Source: DASPKT01 sp035627915
GTDB taxonomy: Bacteria > Pseudomonadota > Alphaproteobacteria > Azospirillales > Azospirillaceae
Length of the DNA stretch: 48,249 bases
Assembly (NCBI GenBank): GCA_035627915.1
Contig: DASPKT010000287.1
Coordinates: 1-48,249 of the forward strand
Direction of reading: 5' to 3'
Made by a program: the position numbers and the translations under genes. A model generated the notes under the pieces. It was not told the origin of the DNA, ran no database searches, and saw nothing but the letters and a program-made list of their open reading frames with translations. Below, one piece after another: positions 16,992-24,426 of this stretch (positions within the stretch are counted from its first letter, which is position 1; each line of letters starts with the position of its first letter).

Positions 16992-18266
16992 ATGACGCCC
17001 GACGATCCCGCCGCCCTCCGCACCGCGGACCGGGCGCCCGCCGCCGATTCGACCTTGTGGTGGGAGCGGCCGGACCTCGGCTACGTCGGGCGTGACCTGA
17101 GGCTCGCGGGCCGCAGCCTGGTGGAACTGGCGCACGCCGCCGGCGGCCCGGCCTTCTTCTATTCCGGCGCCCGGGTGCTGGAGAACCTGAGGCGGATCAA
17201 GGCGGCGCTGGCCTCGACAGGCCTCGACCACCGCATCTACTACGCCATGAAGGCCAACCGGTACGGGCCGCTGCTGACCTGGATCAAGGCCTCGGGTCTC
17301 GCCGGGATCGACGTCTGCTCGCCCAACGAGCTGCTGTTCGCCCGCCAGTGCGGCTTCCAGGCGGAGGAGATCTCCTACACTGCCACGTCCGTCTCCAACG
17401 CCGACCTCGACATCGTGGCGCGGCACCCCGGCACCTGGGTGAATGCCGACAGCCTCAGCACCATCCGGCGCCTGGGCGAGCGCTGCCCGGGCCGGTCCAT
17501 CGGCATCCGGGTCAACCCGGCCATGGGCGTCGGCTACGGCGAGAACCAGCTGCTGCGCTACAGCGGCGACAAGACCTCCAAGTTCGGCATCTACCGCGAC
17601 CGGTTCGAGGAGGCGCTGGACCTCGCCCGCTCCTACGGCATGAAGGTCCAGGGCATCCACTTCCACACCGGCTGCGGCTACCTGAACGCCCAGCTGCCGG
17701 CTTGGCGGGAGATCGTGCGGGAGTGCACCTGGTTCCTCGACCGGCTGGAGGACCCGCGCTACGTGAACCTGGGCGGGGGCCTGGGCGTGCCGCACGTGGC
17801 CACCGACCGGGCCCTGGACCTGGAGGCCTGGGCGGCGGTCATTCGCGACGCCTTCGGCGGCCGCGGGGTCCAGGTGGCGGTGGAGCCGGGCGACTACGTG
17901 GTGAAGGACGCCGGCGTCCTGGTGCTCCAGGTCAACACGGTGGAGCGCAAGCGCGGCACCGACTTCGTCGGGGTGGACGGCGGCTTCAACCTCGCCATGG
18001 AGCCGGTCTTCTACAAGCTGCCCTGCGAACCCGCCGCCTGCCGCCTGCCGGCCAACCGCGCCCGGGCGCTGGCGCCGGACGCGCTGCGCACCGTCACCAT
18101 CGCCGGCAACATCAACGAGGCGCTGGACATCTGGGCCGACGGCGTCGCCCTGCCGGAGCTGGCGGAGGGCGACTACCTGGCGCTGCTGAACGCCGGCGGC
18201 TACGCCACGGCGATGGGCTCCAACCACTGCATGCGGGCCCAGGCGCAGGAGTTCCTGCTGGTCTGA
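16992..18266 (+). CDS. Fold-type III PLP-dependent decarboxylase homologue with altered active site
   Basis: A 424-residue alanine racemase/ornithine-diaminopimelate decarboxylase-fold protein. PLP lysine K87 sits in YYAMKANRYG. IHFHTGCGYL (H225) corresponds to the HxGS motif, NLGGGLGVPH binds the PLP phosphate, and Y404 lies in NAGGYATAMGSNH. Two landmarks differ from known decarboxylases: EPGR is EPGD (D301), and the segment that normally carries the catalytic Cys (GPxCE/D-S-x-D) reads GNINEALD, with Asn375 in the Cys position. It may therefore act on a different amino acid or catalyse a different outcome. It sits between the SET and HD oxygenase genes. The specific reaction is unknown. Confidence 0.87.
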   Translation: MTPDDPAALRTADRAPAADSTLWWERPDLGYVGRDLRLAGRSLVELAHAAGGPAFFYSGARVLENLRRIKAALASTGLDHRIYYAMKANRYGPLLTWIKASGLAGIDVCSPNELLFARQCGFQAEEISYTATSVSNADLDIVARHPGTWVNADSLSTIRRLGERCPGRSIGIRVNPAMGVGYGENQLLRYSGDKTSKFGIYRDRFEEALDLARSYGMKVQGIHFHTGCGYLNAQLPAWREIVRECTWFLDRLEDPRYVNLGGGLGVPHVATDRALDLEAWAAVIRDAFGGRGVQVAVEPGDYVVKDAGVLVLQVNTVERKRGTDFVGVDGGFNLAMEPVFYKLPCEPAACRLPANRARALAPDALRTVTIAGNINEALDIWADGVALPELAEGDYLALLNAGGYATAMGSNHCMRAQAQEFLLV

Positions 18267-18337
18267 GCCTCCCCTTCCGGCCGCTGGCGCGCCCGCGCCA
18301 CGGCCGCTAGCCTCGGGAGAACGACGGGAGGACCAGG

Positions 18338-18925
18338 ATGGACGAGCTGCTGGGAAGGCGCGCCGGCTTCACCGAGATGACGGCGGCGAGCCCCGAGGAC
18401 TGGGACGTCATCAAGGCGCACGCCATGCACCACGCCGCCGGCCTGGCCGACCGGGTGGTGGTGCACCTGGAACTGCTGAAGGGCGATTTCGGCGGCTTCG
18501 CGGTGGACCGGCTGGAGCACAGCCTGCAGGCCGCCACCCGCGCCCACCAGGCCGGCATGGACGAGGAATACGTCGTCTGCGCCCTGCTGCACGACATCGG
18601 CGACACGCTGGCCGCCTTCAACCACGCCGACCTCGCCGCCACCATCCTGAAGCCGTTCGTGTCCGAGCGGAACCATTGGATGCTGGAGAAGCACGGCATC
18701 TTCCAGGGCTACTATTTCTTCCACCACATCGGGCTGGACCGCGACGCGCGCGAGGCGTTCCGGGGCCACCCGGACTTCGCCTACACCGCCGACTTCTGCG
18801 AGCGGTTCGACCAGAACGCCTTCGATCCCGCCTTCGCCTCCCTGCCGCTGGAGGCGTTCGTGCCCATGGTCCGGCGGGTCATGGCCCGGCCGCGGCGCAG
18901 CATCTACGTGAAGGCGGCCGAATAG
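18338..18925 (+). CDS. HD-domain protein resembling mixed-valence diiron oxygenases (PhnZ/TmpB-like)
   Basis: A 195-residue HD-domain protein. The metal-ligand set of the PhnZ/TmpB oxygenases can be traced: RLEHSLQAATRA (H61), ALLHDIGD (H85, D86), FNHADLAATILKPF (H96), LEKHGIFQGYYFFHH (H119) and ERFDQNAFDP (D158). This favours an oxygenase over a phosphohydrolase. PhnZ has YxGE just before the first histidine; here it reads FGGF (F51, F54), so the tyrosine lid and substrate-amine glutamate are absent. Known members cleave C-P bonds, but there are no phosphonate genes here. A ribosome-binding site (GGGAGGACC) precedes the ATG. It is 71 bases after the PLP gene and probably part of the same pathway. 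Confidence 0.82.
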   Translation: MDELLGRRAGFTEMTAASPEDWDVIKAHAMHHAAGLADRVVVHLELLKGDFGGFAVDRLEHSLQAATRAHQAGMDEEYVVCALLHDIGDTLAAFNHADLAATILKPFVSERNHWMLEKHGIFQGYYFFHHIGLDRDAREAFRGHPDFAYTADFCERFDQNAFDPAFASLPLEAFVPMVRRVMARPRRSIYVKAAE

Positions 18926-18950
18926 CCCCCCGCAGCGGAACGGGCGCGCC

Positions 18951-19346
18951 TCAGCGCCGGGACAGCAGGACGATCAGCTTCTCGCGCAGGCCGGCGACCG
19001 TCACCGGCTTGGCGATGAAGGCGTTCACGCCGAGGTCGCGCGCCTTGATCACCGTGTCCTTGTCGGCATGGTTGGTCAGGAAGACCACCGGCGTGCGCAG
19101 GCCCACCTCCTCCTTGCGGCGCAGCTCGCGCAGGAAGGTCAGCCCGTCCATCGGCGCCATCTCGATGTCGCAGATGATGATGTCGGGGTGGCGGTCCAGC
19201 GCCATCTCCAGGCCGACGGACCCCTCCTCGGCCTCCATGATGCCGCCGAATTCCAGCTGCTTCAGGATCTTGATGACCACGCCGCGGATGAACGCCTGAT
19301 CCTCGATGACCAGCGCGCTCATCCGGGAGAACGCGACAATTCCCAT
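18951..19346 (-). CDS. CheY-like single-domain response regulator
   Basis: A 131-residue stand-alone receiver. LVIEDQAFIRG holds the acidic pair, IIICDIEMAPMDGL the phosphoacceptor aspartate, VVFLTNHADKD the switch Thr and FIAKPV the lysine. The start at 19346 has a clear AAGGA site seven bases upstream; an alternative ATG eight codons later (19322, MSALVIED) fits the domain edge better but lacks a ribosome-binding site. With no output domain it should act by protein-protein contact. It is 65 bases downstream of the hybrid kinase on the same strand, so phosphotransfer from that kinase's Hpt domain is the natural inference. Confidence 0.9.
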   Translation of the reverse strand: MGIVAFSRMSALVIEDQAFIRGVVIKILKQLEFGGIMEAEEGSVGLEMALDRHPDIIICDIEMAPMDGLTFLRELRRKEEVGLRTPVVFLTNHADKDTVIKARDLGVNAFIAKPVTVAGLREKLIVLLSRR

Positions 19347-19411
19347 GATGTGGTCCTTGGCCCCTACGGCAAGTTGTGAAAATAAACCATCTCAGAAGCC
19401 GCCCCGTGCTG

Positions 19412-21814
19412 TCAAAGGGCGTGGACGGCCGCCTCGGCCCGGGCGAACGCCGCGCGCAGGCCGGCGGCGGCCGCGCGGGCCCCCGCCGCGTCGCCGCGGA
19501 TCAAGCCCTGCTCCACCGCGTCGCCGAGCGCCCCCAGCTCCTTGGCGCCGGCATTCTTGGAGATGCCGGCCAGCGCGTGGGCCTGCTTGCGCGCCTGCAC
19601 CGCGTCGTCGGCGGCGAAGGCGTTCTCCACCGCGTCCAGCAGGGGGCGGGCGGCATCCAGGAACTCGCCGAAGAACTCGCGCACCTCGTCGTTCACCTCG
19701 CCGAACAGGTCCAGCGCCATGCCGAGGTCCAGCACCTCGGCCGCCGGGACGGGCGGCGGCTCTGCCGCGGCCGGTGGCGGCGCGGCGTCCGGCGCGGCCT
19801 CGGGCCGGGCGGCGGGCAGCCAGCGGTTCATGCAGGCGTTGAGCTGGCCGAGGTCGACCGGCTTCGACAGGAACCCGTCCATGCCGGCGGCGAGGCAGCG
19901 CTGCTCCTCCCCCACCATGGCGTTGGCGGTCAGCGCGATGACGGGCGTGCGGGCCAACCCCTTCGCCGCTTCGTCCGCGCGGATGGCCTTGGTCAGCTCG
20001 AACCCGTCCATGTCGGGCATGTTGCAGTCGGTCAGGACCAGCCCGTAGCGGCCCGTCCGCCAGGCCTCCAGCGCCGGCAGCCCGTCGGGGAAGATCTCGC
20101 AGGCCAGCCCCAGCATGGCGAGCTGCCGGCTGATGACCATCTGGTTGACCTTCTGGTCCTCCGCCACCAGCACCAGCCGGCCGGCGGCCTCGGCGGTCGC
20201 CACGTCGGGCGGTGCGGCGCGGCCGGGGCGGCAGGGGTTGGCCGGCGGCTCGGCCGGGGCCTTCTGCGCCCGCCCGGCGGCCGTCGCGATGGCCTTGTAG
20301 AGGGCGCCGCGGCGCACCGGGCGGCCCACCTGCGGCACGGCCGGCGGCATGTGCAGCGGCCGCACCGAATCCGCGTCGGCCAGCAGCACCGCGGGCCGCA
20401 GCCCGGGCGGCGTCGGCCAGGGCGCGTCGCGCAGGCCGGCGACGAGCGCCACGTCCCACGGCTCCGCCGCCTGCAACACCGGCGTGGCGCCCGCCACCTC
20501 CAGGTAGGAGATCAGCGTCTCGCGGAGCGCCGCCTCCTCGGTGCCGACAAGGACGCGCAGGCCCGCCACGTCGGCCTCGGCGCCGCCGGCCTCGCCTTCG
20601 CGCGCCTCCTCCAGCTCCAGCCGGAACCAGAAGGTGGAGCCGCGGCCGAGCTCGCTCTCCAGTCCGATCTCGCCCCGCATCAGCTCGATCAGCCGGTGGC
20701 TGATGGACAGCCCCAGCCCGGTGCCGCCGAAGCGGCGCGAGGTGGAGCGCTCCGCCTGGGTGAAGGGCTGGAACAGCTGGTCCTTCATGTCGTCGGCGAT
20801 GCCGATGCCGGTGTCGCGCACCTCCACCCGGATGCGGCGGCGGCCGGGCAGCGCCTCCTCCTGCTGGACGTGCACCGCGACCGAGCCGCGCTCGGTGAAC
20901 TTGATGGCGTTGCCGGTCAGGTTGAACAGGATCTGCCGCAGCCGCACCGGGTCGCCCAGCAGGGCGAAGGGGATGCGCGGGTCGACATGGATGTGGAAGG
21001 CGACGCCCTTCTTGCGGGCGTTGGGCGCCAGCGTCTCCGCCACCCCCTCGACCAGCTGGCCGAAGTTCAGTGGCTGGCGCTCCATGTCCATGCGCCCGGC
21101 CTCGATCTTGGAGAAGTCGAGGATGTCGTCGATGATGCGCAGCAGGGTCCCGGCGGACTCGCGCGCGGTGTTCAGCATCTCGCTCTGGTCGCGGTCCAGC
21201 TTGGAGTGCGACAGCAGTTCCAGCATGCCCAGCACGCCGTTCATGGGGGTGCGGATCTCATGGCTCATCGCCGCGAGGAAGCTGGACTTCAGCCGGCTGG
21301 CGCTCTCCGCCGCGCGGGCGGAGCGGATGTTGTCGAAGGAGCGCAGGCCGGTGACGATGGTGATGAACAGCTTCTCCGAGGTCAGCTCGGTCTTCGACTT
21401 GTAGTCGTTGATGTCGTAGTTGACGATCACGTCGCGCACCGGTGCCTGGCCGGGCTGGCCGGTGCGCAGCACGATGCGCACGTCGCTGTTCTTGAACTCC
21501 TCGCGGATCTTGCGGGCGAGGCGCAGGCCGGCGTCGTCGGTCTCCATGACGATGTCCAGCAGCGCCACGGCGATGTCGTCGCGCGACTGGATGATGCCCT
21601 CGGCCTCGGCCGCGGAATGGGCCAGCAGCAGCTCCAGCGGGCGGTCCTTGTAGCGGAGCTTGCCGAGCACGAGGCGGGTCATGATGTGGACCTCCTCGTC
21701 GTCGTCGACGACCAGGACCGGCCAGGGCGGGGCGTCGCCCTCGGGCCCCGGGGCGGGGGCGGCGCCCTCCTCGTCCTCCGGGGCGAACAGCGAGTCGAGA
21801 TCGTCCACGCTCAT
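19412..21814 (-). CDS. Soluble hybrid histidine kinase: REC - HisKA - HATPase - pseudo-REC - REC - Hpt
   Basis: From ATG 21814 (GGTGATGGG upstream) the protein has 800 residues and no membrane segment. Domains: a receiver at about 32-160 of the type normally preceding DUF3369 (D87 in ALLDIVME; VRIVLRTGQPGQAP), HisKA with H185 in MSHEIRTPMNG, HATPase with N302, DTGIGI and GTGLGLS, a degenerate receiver around 418-515 lacking the aspartate, a true receiver with D596 (LVLTDCNMPDMDG), and an Hpt domain with H746 (KQAHALAG). It lacks PAS, GAF or periplasmic sensing, so the N-terminal receiver is the likely input. Downstream lies its probable partner receiver. The 27 in-frame residues upstream of 21814 are not counted. 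Confidence 0.92.
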   Translation of the reverse strand: MSVDDLDSLFAPEDEEGAAPAPGPEGDAPPWPVLVVDDDEEVHIMTRLVLGKLRYKDRPLELLLAHSAAEAEGIIQSRDDIAVALLDIVMETDDAGLRLARKIREEFKNSDVRIVLRTGQPGQAPVRDVIVNYDINDYKSKTELTSEKLFITIVTGLRSFDNIRSARAAESASRLKSSFLAAMSHEIRTPMNGVLGMLELLSHSKLDRDQSEMLNTARESAGTLLRIIDDILDFSKIEAGRMDMERQPLNFGQLVEGVAETLAPNARKKGVAFHIHVDPRIPFALLGDPVRLRQILFNLTGNAIKFTERGSVAVHVQQEEALPGRRRIRVEVRDTGIGIADDMKDQLFQPFTQAERSTSRRFGGTGLGLSISHRLIELMRGEIGLESELGRGSTFWFRLELEEAREGEAGGAEADVAGLRVLVGTEEAALRETLISYLEVAGATPVLQAAEPWDVALVAGLRDAPWPTPPGLRPAVLLADADSVRPLHMPPAVPQVGRPVRRGALYKAIATAAGRAQKAPAEPPANPCRPGRAAPPDVATAEAAGRLVLVAEDQKVNQMVISRQLAMLGLACEIFPDGLPALEAWRTGRYGLVLTDCNMPDMDGFELTKAIRADEAAKGLARTPVIALTANAMVGEEQRCLAAGMDGFLSKPVDLGQLNACMNRWLPAARPEAAPDAAPPPAAAEPPPVPAAEVLDLGMALDLFGEVNDEVREFFGEFLDAARPLLDAVENAFAADDAVQARKQAHALAGISKNAGAKELGALGDAVEQGLIRGDAAGARAAAAGLRAAFARAEAAVHAL

Positions 21815-21970
21815 CCCATCACCATCCCCGCCGCACCGCCCGGGCCCGGTCCCCCGCACCCGTCCTGCACGCCATCCCTCCCGTCGCCGCCCCATCCGGC
21901 GGCCCTGCCCGTCGGTGATATCACAGCCGCCGGCGGAATTCAGCCTTTAGAGGTACATACCCCCGCCCCG

Positions 21971-21996
21971 CCCCTCTTGAACCCCCCTCTTGAACC
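21971..21996. repeat. Tandem 13-base repeat before tRNA-Ser
   Basis: CCCCTCTTGAACC occurs twice in direct succession (21971-21983 and 21984-21996). The second copy contains the TTGAAC proposed as the tRNA -35 element, so the duplication may have doubled a promoter half or an activator site. It also lies about 160 bases upstream of the divergent hybrid kinase gene. Confidence 0.6.
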
Positions 21997-22018
21997 CGGG
22001 GCCGCCAGCGGCTAGAGC
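21990..22018 (+). promoter_or_regulatory. Candidate promoter of tRNA-Ser
   Basis: TTGAAC at 21990-21995 and TAGAGC at 22013-22018 are 17 bases apart, predicting transcription to begin a few bases before the mature tRNA 5' end at 22030. The -35 hexamer is good and the -10 moderate (three of six consensus bases). The same TTGAAC hexamer is used in the strong candidate promoter of parE. Confidence 0.45.
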
Positions 22019-22029
22019 TTGGAGCCAGC

Positions 22030-22119
22030 GGATGGGTGGCCGAGTGGTTTAAGGCAGCGGTCTTGAAAACCGCCGTGGGGGTGACCTCACCGTGGGTTCG
22101 AATCCCACCCCATCCGCCA
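22030..22119 (+). tRNA. tRNA-Ser (anticodon UGA)
   Basis: A 90-base type II tRNA with encoded CCA. The acceptor stem pairs GGATGGG with CCCATCC, followed by discriminator G and CCA. The D-arm region reads GGCCGAGTGGTTTAAGGC; the anticodon stem GCGGT/ACCGC encloses loop CTTGAAA with anticodon TGA. A long variable arm (about CGTGGGGGTGACCTCACCG) and the T-arm GTGGG-TTCGAAT-CCCAC follow. The long variable arm confirms serine identity. It reads UCN codons, chiefly UCA. Confidence 0.98.
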
Positions 22120-22206
22120 GGAAGCACGCCGCCTCGCCGCATCCGCGACAGCGAACCGGCGTACAGGGCAGCCTTGGTTGGGAATGGCTTGATTCCGAGG
22201 AGCGCT

Positions 22207-22383
22207 ATGGCTGACGGTGATACCCCCTCACCCGGATTCTACTGGGCCATGGGCAACGACTTCGGCGACCAGAGGCCGGCGCCATGGTCGTGGGACGGGA
22301 CCAACTGGTGGCGCATCGGCAGTGACAAGGCCTATGGCGTCGACGACGTGAAGGTCCTCCAGGCGATTTCGCCACCCTGGTAG
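22207..22383 (+). CDS. Small tryptophan-rich protein (58 residues), unknown
   Basis: A short reading frame with an excellent ribosome-binding site (GAGGAG six bases before the ATG) starting 87 bases after tRNA-Ser. The product is soluble and aromatic: six of 58 residues are tryptophan, four of them in PWSWDGTNWWRIG, and it begins MADGDTPSPGFYWAMGNDFG and ends in ISPPW. There is no signal peptide or membrane helix. The W-W-rich strand pattern resembles small beta modules, but no family is recognised. Codon third positions are mixed rather than uniformly GC. It could be a real small protein or a fragment left beside a tRNA; the ribosome-binding site favours the former. Confidence 0.5.
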   Translation: MADGDTPSPGFYWAMGNDFGDQRPAPWSWDGTNWWRIGSDKAYGVDDVKVLQAISPPW

Positions 22384-22543
22384 GCCCGGGCCGTGTCCGG
22401 GCGTCGACGCCAGGCGGCGCCGACAGTGCCCCGGCTCCTGGTCAGTACCCAAGCCCCCCTGTTACCGATCCGTTACCAAACCGCGCTGGCTTCCGCCGCC
22501 GGGGGTTGCCTAGCCTCGCGGCAAACCCTTCTGGAGGAAGCCC

Positions 22544-24415
22544 ATGCCCGCCCCGCATGCCCCGTCCGGCCGCCGCCGCGCGCCGATCGCCCTTGCCGCC
22601 GCCATCCTCGCCGGGACCGCCGCCGTGGCGCTGGGGACCGCCCTGCCCGTCCCGGCCTTCGCGCAAGGGGCCCAGGCGGGACAGGCGGACGTGGCGGCGC
22701 TGGACGCCTTCTTCGAGCGGCAGTTCCAGCAGGCCATCGACCTTTCCCCTGAATCGCAGACGCAGCTCGGGATCAAGAAGGACTACGGCAAGTGGACCGA
22801 CCAGAGCGACGCCTTCGCGGAGCGGGTCGAGCGGCTGAACCGCGACGCGCTGAAGGAGCTGCGCGCCACCTGGAAGCCGGACGCGCTGCCGCCGACGGCG
22901 CGGGTGAACTACCGGCTGTTCGAGTATGCGGGCGAGCTGTCCAGCGAGGCCTACAAGTGGCGCCGCCACGGCTATCCGCTGAACCACCTCTACGGCCGCC
23001 ACAACCAGGTGCCGGCCTTCCTCATCAACTTCCACCGCATCGAGACGGCGGATGACGCCAAGGCCTACATCGCGCGGCTGAACGGCATCGCCGGCACCCT
23101 GGACCAGCTGATCCAGAACAGCCGGGAGAGCGCGGCCAAGGGCATCGTCGCGCCGAAATTCTCGCTCCAGCGCATGCTGCCGGACCTGAAGAGCAACGTG
23201 ACCGGCGCCCCGTTCGAGGAGGGGGCGGCCCCGTCGTCGCTGCTGGCCGACTTCGAGGCGAAGCTGGCCGCGGCCAAGATCGACGACGCCCAGAAGAAGG
23301 CGCTGACGGAGGAGGCGAAGGCGGCGCTGCTGAACTCGGTCAAGCCGGCCTACGCGCGGCTCCAGGCGCACACGGAAGAGCTGATCGCCAAGGCCACCGA
23401 CGACGACGGCGCCTGGAAGCTGCCGGACGGCGACGCCTACTACCGCTTCACGGTGAAGCAGTCGACCACGCTGGACGTCAGCCCGGAGGAGGTCCACCAG
23501 ACCGGCCTGCGCGAGCTGGCCCGCATCCACGAGGACATGCGCGCCATCCTGAAGAAGGTGGGCTACGCCGGCACGCTGCAGCAGTTCTTCGAGGAGCTGC
23601 GCACCAGCGACCGCTTCTACTTCCCCGACACGGACGAGGGCCGCGCCGCCTACCTGAAGCAGGCGGAGGCCTACATTGACGGGATGCGGCCGAAGCTGGA
23701 CGGGCTGTTCATCACCAAGCCGAAGGCGCCGCTGGTGGTGAAGCGGGTCGAGGCGTTCCGGGAGAAGTCCTCGCCCCCGGCCTTCTACAACCGCCCCTCG
23801 CCCGACGGGTCGCGGCCCGGCACCTACTACGCCAACCTCCAGCGCATGCGGGAGAACCCGAAATACTCGCTGGAGGCCATCGTCTACCACGAGGCCATCC
23901 CCGGCCATCACATGCAGATCGCCATCGCGCAGGAGATGCAGGGGCTGCCGAACTTCCGCAAGTTCGGCTTCTTCGGCGCCTACGCCGAGGGCTGGGGCCT
24001 GTACGCGGAGCGGCTGCCCAAGGAGCTGGGCTTCTACCAGGACCCCTACTCCGACTTCGGCCGCCTCAACAGCGAGGCGTGGCGCGCCATCCGGCTGGTG
24101 GTGGACACCGGCATCCACGCCAAGAAATGGACCCGCCAGCAGGCCATCGACTACATGGTCGAGAACGCGGCGCTGGCGCGCGACATGGCGGTGCGCGAGG
24201 TGGAGCGCTACATCGTCGATCCCGGCCAGGCCACCAGCTACTACATGGGCCTGATCAAGATCCTGGAACTGCGCGAGCGGGCGAAGAAGGAGCTGGGCGC
24301 CAAGTTCGACATCCGCGGCTTCCACGAGGTGGTGCTGACCAACGGCATGGTGCCGCTGAACATCCTGGACGAGCTGGTGACCGCCTGGATCGCCGAGCGC
24401 AAGCGCACCGCCTGA
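22544..24415 (+). CDS. DUF885 family exported metallopeptidase-like protein, copy 1
   Basis: A 623-residue exported protein with an arginine-rich start (GRRRAPIALAAAILAG) and a signal ending near AFAQG, which could use Sec or Tat. The DUF885 core follows to the C-terminus. The metal-binding motif YHEAIPGHHMQ has H449, E450, H455 and H456, with a downstream glutamate in EGWGLYAERL (E482), giving the HExxPGHH...E arrangement thought to bind zinc. DUF885 proteins are predicted periplasmic peptidases, with substrates mostly unknown. GGAGGA precedes the ATG. It is the first of three tandem paralogues; copy 2 starts 11 bases after its stop. Copies 1 and 2 are clearly closest to each other. Confidence 0.9.
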   Translation: MPAPHAPSGRRRAPIALAAAILAGTAAVALGTALPVPAFAQGAQAGQADVAALDAFFERQFQQAIDLSPESQTQLGIKKDYGKWTDQSDAFAERVERLNRDALKELRATWKPDALPPTARVNYRLFEYAGELSSEAYKWRRHGYPLNHLYGRHNQVPAFLINFHRIETADDAKAYIARLNGIAGTLDQLIQNSRESAAKGIVAPKFSLQRMLPDLKSNVTGAPFEEGAAPSSLLADFEAKLAAAKIDDAQKKALTEEAKAALLNSVKPAYARLQAHTEELIAKATDDDGAWKLPDGDAYYRFTVKQSTTLDVSPEEVHQTGLRELARIHEDMRAILKKVGYAGTLQQFFEELRTSDRFYFPDTDEGRAAYLKQAEAYIDGMRPKLDGLFITKPKAPLVVKRVEAFREKSSPPAFYNRPSPDGSRPGTYYANLQRMRENPKYSLEAIVYHEAIPGHHMQIAIAQEMQGLPNFRKFGFFGAYAEGWGLYAERLPKELGFYQDPYSDFGRLNSEAWRAIRLVVDTGIHAKKWTRQQAIDYMVENAALARDMAVREVERYIVDPGQATSYYMGLIKILELRERAKKELGAKFDIRGFHEVVLTNGMVPLNILDELVTAWIAERKRTA

Positions 24416-24426
24416 GGAGGCCCGGC

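Noticed and set aside
19376..22015. A plus-strand frame of 879 codons opposite the hybrid kinase
   Set aside because: Its sequence is histidine/arginine/glycine-rich shadow translation. All kinase motifs are on the minus strand.
22036..22206. Extension of the small tryptophan-rich frame upstream through the tRNA
   Set aside because: The frame passes through the tRNA gene, and the ATG at 22207 has the ribosome-binding site.
22000..22543. Integrated element at tRNA-Ser
   Set aside because: No integrase, no repeated 3' tRNA end and no phage-like genes are seen downstream; ordinary DUF885 genes follow.
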